A stretch of 10,152 bases of DNA from Larix sibirica (lineage: Eukaryota > Streptophyta > Pinopsida > Pinales > Pinaceae), in the NCBI GenBank assembly GCA_004151065.3, contig NWUY0300058964.1:8368-18519 (forward strand), written 5' to 3'. Made by a program: the position numbers and the translations under genes. Positions within the stretch are counted from its first letter, which is position 1. Each line of letters starts with the position of its first letter. The notes under the pieces are model-generated. The model saw only the letters and a list, made by a program, of their open reading frames with translations. It was not told where the DNA came from and made no database searches. Shown piece after piece: positions 8,209 through 10,152 of this stretch.

Positions 8209-8305
8209 GCTGAAAGACACATCAAAGGCCACACAGGTCAGACTTGAGAAGTTTGGATAGCAAAATCTTGGCCCAGGGGGCTACGTGAAAGTGAAGGGAA
8301 GATAT
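8209..8305 (+). pseudogene. Exon 6, transposase-like core (HTG / GPGGY)
   Basis: The acceptor is TTCCTAG ending at 8208 and the donor GTAAGT at 8306. The first frame reads AERHIKGHTGQT and then hits TGA at 8245. In another frame the end reads LGPGGYVKVKGRY (8267-8305). A His-Thr-Gly followed by a GGY-type motif is typical of the core of plant En/Spm-type transposases as I remember them. At least one frameshift separates the two halves. Confidence 0.4.
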
Positions 8306-8397
8306 GTAAGTGTTAATATTTTGAAGTTATCCTTGTATGTTCAATTGAGTTTTAAACACTTTCCTTGACACAATTCTTTATGTTATGAGTTATGTAG

Positions 8398-8521
8398 TTC
8401 CTTGAATTTGGCATCATGCCCACCCACGATGACCTCAAAATCACCTTCAAAGAAGGATACAATGCCCAGGTTGAAAAAAAGGGACAATGTAGCTGGCACC
8501 TCTACTGTCAACATCAAAGAC
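8398..8521 (+). pseudogene. Exon 7, transposase-like core continued
   Basis: The acceptor is TATGTAG ending at 8397. The frame starts FLEFGIMPTHDDLKITFKEG, directly continuing the GGY...RY end of the previous exon; the combination F-G-x-x-P-T-x-x-(E/D) followed by a Thr/Lys helix matches the end of the plant transposase core. The frame stays open to about 8550. The seven-A run at 8474-8480 may shift it, giving an alternative reading (AGTSTVNIKDV) to a GTACTA donor at 8522. The exon end is therefore uncertain. Confidence 0.4.
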
Positions 8522-8618
8522 GTACTATACAAACTATGTTGTTTTTATTGAATAATTAATTATAAAGTACAATTATTCATTGTGAGGTTTTATAACAATT
8601 TTGCCATTGCTATTGTAG

Positions 8619-8778
8619 GAAAGACAAGCAAATATATCTAACCCTCATGATGACCTAGATTTAGAGATTGAATGTGGTACTACTGCCCAACCATAAGTTC
8701 CCCTTAATGCACCTACAAGTACCAGGGACAAGTTCAATTATAGAAATTCATATTTTTTGGTTAATGCTTCGAATAAAT
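8619..8778 (+). pseudogene. Exon 8, C-terminal tail fragment
   Basis: The acceptor is TATTGTAG ending at 8618. The frame reads 25 codons (ERQANISNPHDDLDLEIE...), has TAA at 8694, then 26 more codons (VPLNAPTSTRDKF...) before TAA near 8776. The TAA at 8694 follows CAA-CCA and could come from CAA. No domain is recognised. Confidence 0.3.
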
Positions 8779-8892
8779 AAGATGATCAAAAGATGGTTTG
8801 CTTTGATTGTAGTTGGAGTCAATATTCCTATGACTAGGTTTCCTATATGTAAATGTATCTTGCGGTCTCATGATCCCAATCCAATACAATGA

Positions 8893-9072
8893 GAAACTGC
8901 TCGAGATGAAATTCAGGAAGATGATGACAATGTAAAAATTGCGGACTACATTACTAGTTTGAAAAAAAATGGAAAAAGAACTAGTAGGGAATTTGACATT
9001 AGGCAGTACTATGCATTGCAGACAGATTTTGATGTACTATGCGTAATTGTACTATATGTATATTTTTGCTAG
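8893..9072 (+). pseudogene. Open frame of 59 codons, unrecognised
   Basis: The frame follows a TGA at 8890-8892 and is itself continuous in frame with a 74-codon open stretch before that stop (8668-8889). It contains an acidic then basic piece (EIQEDDDNVKIADY, SLKKNGKRTSREFDIRQY). No ATG starts it. It may be another exon remnant of the transposon-like gene or belong to the element further right. Confidence 0.25.
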
Positions 9073-9145
9073 AAGAGCTGCATGTAATATGATAGCAAGA
9101 TGGCAGCAATGAACATGAAAAGAAAGATGTATAAGACAAGAATAA

Positions 9146-9910
9146 CACCAAAGTGTGGAATCTCAAGGAGAATCTCTAGAAGAAATTGATGATAATGAAA
9201 ATAATGAGACCAAATATATTGATGCTCCGAACATTCTTGAACATAATGTCAATATCGATTGTAAAGAAGACAACGATCTCAAGGATAATAATAATGAAGC
9301 ACAAAATATTCATGAAGTGGTAGAAGAGTACAATGATGAAAATAAAGGCAATGAGGATGATCCTAATCATGATAATGTGGAAGATGAAATCCCTGAATAT
9401 TATGTGACACATGAAGATATAAACTATCTACATGATGTCATAACTCAATATGATAAAAATTTACAAGAACAAAAGGATGCCAAGGAATAATTGAAGAATA
9501 TATTATCAGATAAGGAGACCATAACAAGTGAATTTAAAGATTCAACAATGTTTGAAGATCCATTGATCATCACCATGGAAGCCATATGCTAGCTACATAA
9601 TAGTGACATACTTAAGCATGCAAAAATATCAAATATCAACATGACAATGCAAATTCATCTTAAAAATTCTAGATTGAAAAGTTGGAAGGGTCTCCCCTGG
9701 AAGCATCCTTGCGAGAATCATTGGCCACATAGTTGTTGAATTTTTTCCGATGAAATTTTATGCACAACATGCATGGATAAATCCAAATGGAAATCTGATT
9801 AATTGTCTCAAGAACTATTGAATTGTGGTACTATAATTCAAGATAAGTTATTGAAAAAGGTTCATTTGTCACTAAGTACCTCATCAAGTTCAGAATCCTC
9901 CCTGATGTAA
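9146..9910 (+). pseudogene. Decayed acidic (Asp/Glu/Asn-rich) frame, no ATG start
   Basis: One frame runs from after a TAA at 9143 with 114 clean codons, then stops at 9488 (TAA), 9590 (TAG), 9737 (TGA) and 9800 (TAA) before a final TAA at 9908. That is few stops for about 255 codons of AT-rich DNA, which suggests former coding. The first 100 residues are strongly acidic (EEIDDNENNE, EDNDLKDNNNEAQ, EDDPNHDNVEDEIPEYY). The next part is a charged helix that could form a coiled coil (NLQEQKDAKE, LKNILSDKETI). A Trp/Cys/His-containing region follows at about 9680-9780 (WKGLPWKHPCENHWPH, CTTCMDKSKW), and then a serine run. The frame has no ATG near its beginning, so it is an exon or a relic. I do not recognise the protein. 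Confidence 0.35.
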
Positions 9911-9930
9911 TTAAGAAAATCCAAGCTTCG

Positions 9931-9965
9931 AGGACGGATATTTTCAAGGAATGATGACTTATAAT
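9931..9965 (+). mobile_element. Possible Ty3/gypsy retrotransposon 3' end (before LTR)
   Basis: TTCGAGGACGG...TTTTCAAGGAATGATG resembles the conserved stretch (tcgaggacgaa, ttttcaagg, polypurine tract, aatgatg) seen at the end of many plant Ty3/gypsy elements just before the 3' LTR. The usual G-run of the polypurine tract is missing here, so the site is degenerate or only similar by chance. If correct, an LTR would start with TG at about 9952-9956 and run past the end of the window. The matching 5' LTR is not in the window. Confidence 0.35.
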
Positions 9966-10073
9966 ATACCTAAATGTATATTAAAACTATTATTCATATT
10001 AGTTTATTTATTAGTCGTTGAGGTTAATGTCATCTAGGTCACCTCGAAGAGATGCCACCCTTACAACTCATGC

Positions 10074-10143
10074 ATATATATATATATATTGTTAGAAAAT
10101 GTATATATTGTAACAAAATATATATATATATATATTGTCAGAA
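10074..10143. repeat. (AT)n with TATATTGT-AAA short repeats
   Basis: AT dinucleotide runs at 10074-10089 and 10119-10135 are joined by three related pieces containing TATATTGT followed by (T/A/C)A(G/A)(A/C)AAA. If the preceding site marks an LTR, a TATA-rich block here could sit in its promoter region, but nothing more can be said. Confidence 0.6.
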
Positions 10144-10152
10144 ATATGGATC

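Noticed and set aside
9176-9412. Minus-strand hydrophobic Ile/Phe-rich frame as a membrane protein
   Set aside because: It is the mirror image of the acidic Asp/Glu/Asn-rich plus-strand frame; GAT, GAA and AAT codons read as Ile, Phe and similar on the other strand.

Overview
The window looks like nuclear DNA of a land plant. It is AT-rich, coding pieces are short and separated by introns with GT...AG borders, and long gene-free stretches alternate with decayed mobile-element sequence. A large, repeat-rich plant genome such as a gymnosperm's would fit, but nothing fixes the species. There are no bacterial-type operons, rRNA, tRNA or CRISPR. Two single N bases (2299 and 6322) mark assembly joins.

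Layout. 1-1270: no supportable gene, apart from a short region (85-390) open on both strands. 1353-2251: copy 1 of a two-exon module that encodes a serine-rich basic leader followed by a diverged SET (protein lysine methyltransferase-like) domain. 2257-2354: microsatellite, an N and an A-rich tract. 2392-2586: short frame with three in-frame 42-45 bp repeats. 2590-5010: essentially empty, with one possible fossil reading frame at 3059-3208. 5153 to about 5565: diverged tandem repeat with a 183 bp period. 5787-6920: copy 2 of the SET module, carrying the same 142 bp intron but broken by stops and a frameshift. It also contains an exact 236 bp duplication around the N at 6322, most likely an assembly error.

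7047 to about 8740: a chain of exon-like pieces on the same strand, with plausible splice sites and repeated stops and small indels. The later pieces resemble the C-terminal part of plant Ptta/En/Spm-type (CACTA) transposases. The simplest reading is one decayed multi-exon transposon gene running from about 5787 to about 8740, with a SET domain near its N-terminus and a transposase-like region near its C-terminus. Copy 1 would be a second, 5'-only fragment of that element. This linkage is inferred from strand, order and splice phase, not proven.

9146-9910: an acidic Asp/Glu/Asn-rich frame without an ATG start, decayed by stops. About 9931-9965 resembles the sequence preceding the 3' LTR of plant Ty3/gypsy retrotransposons, so the window may end inside an LTR.

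I see no intact, clearly functional gene. The longest clean coding stretch is the copy 1 SET domain (1566-2070), and even its upstream exon portion carries two stops.
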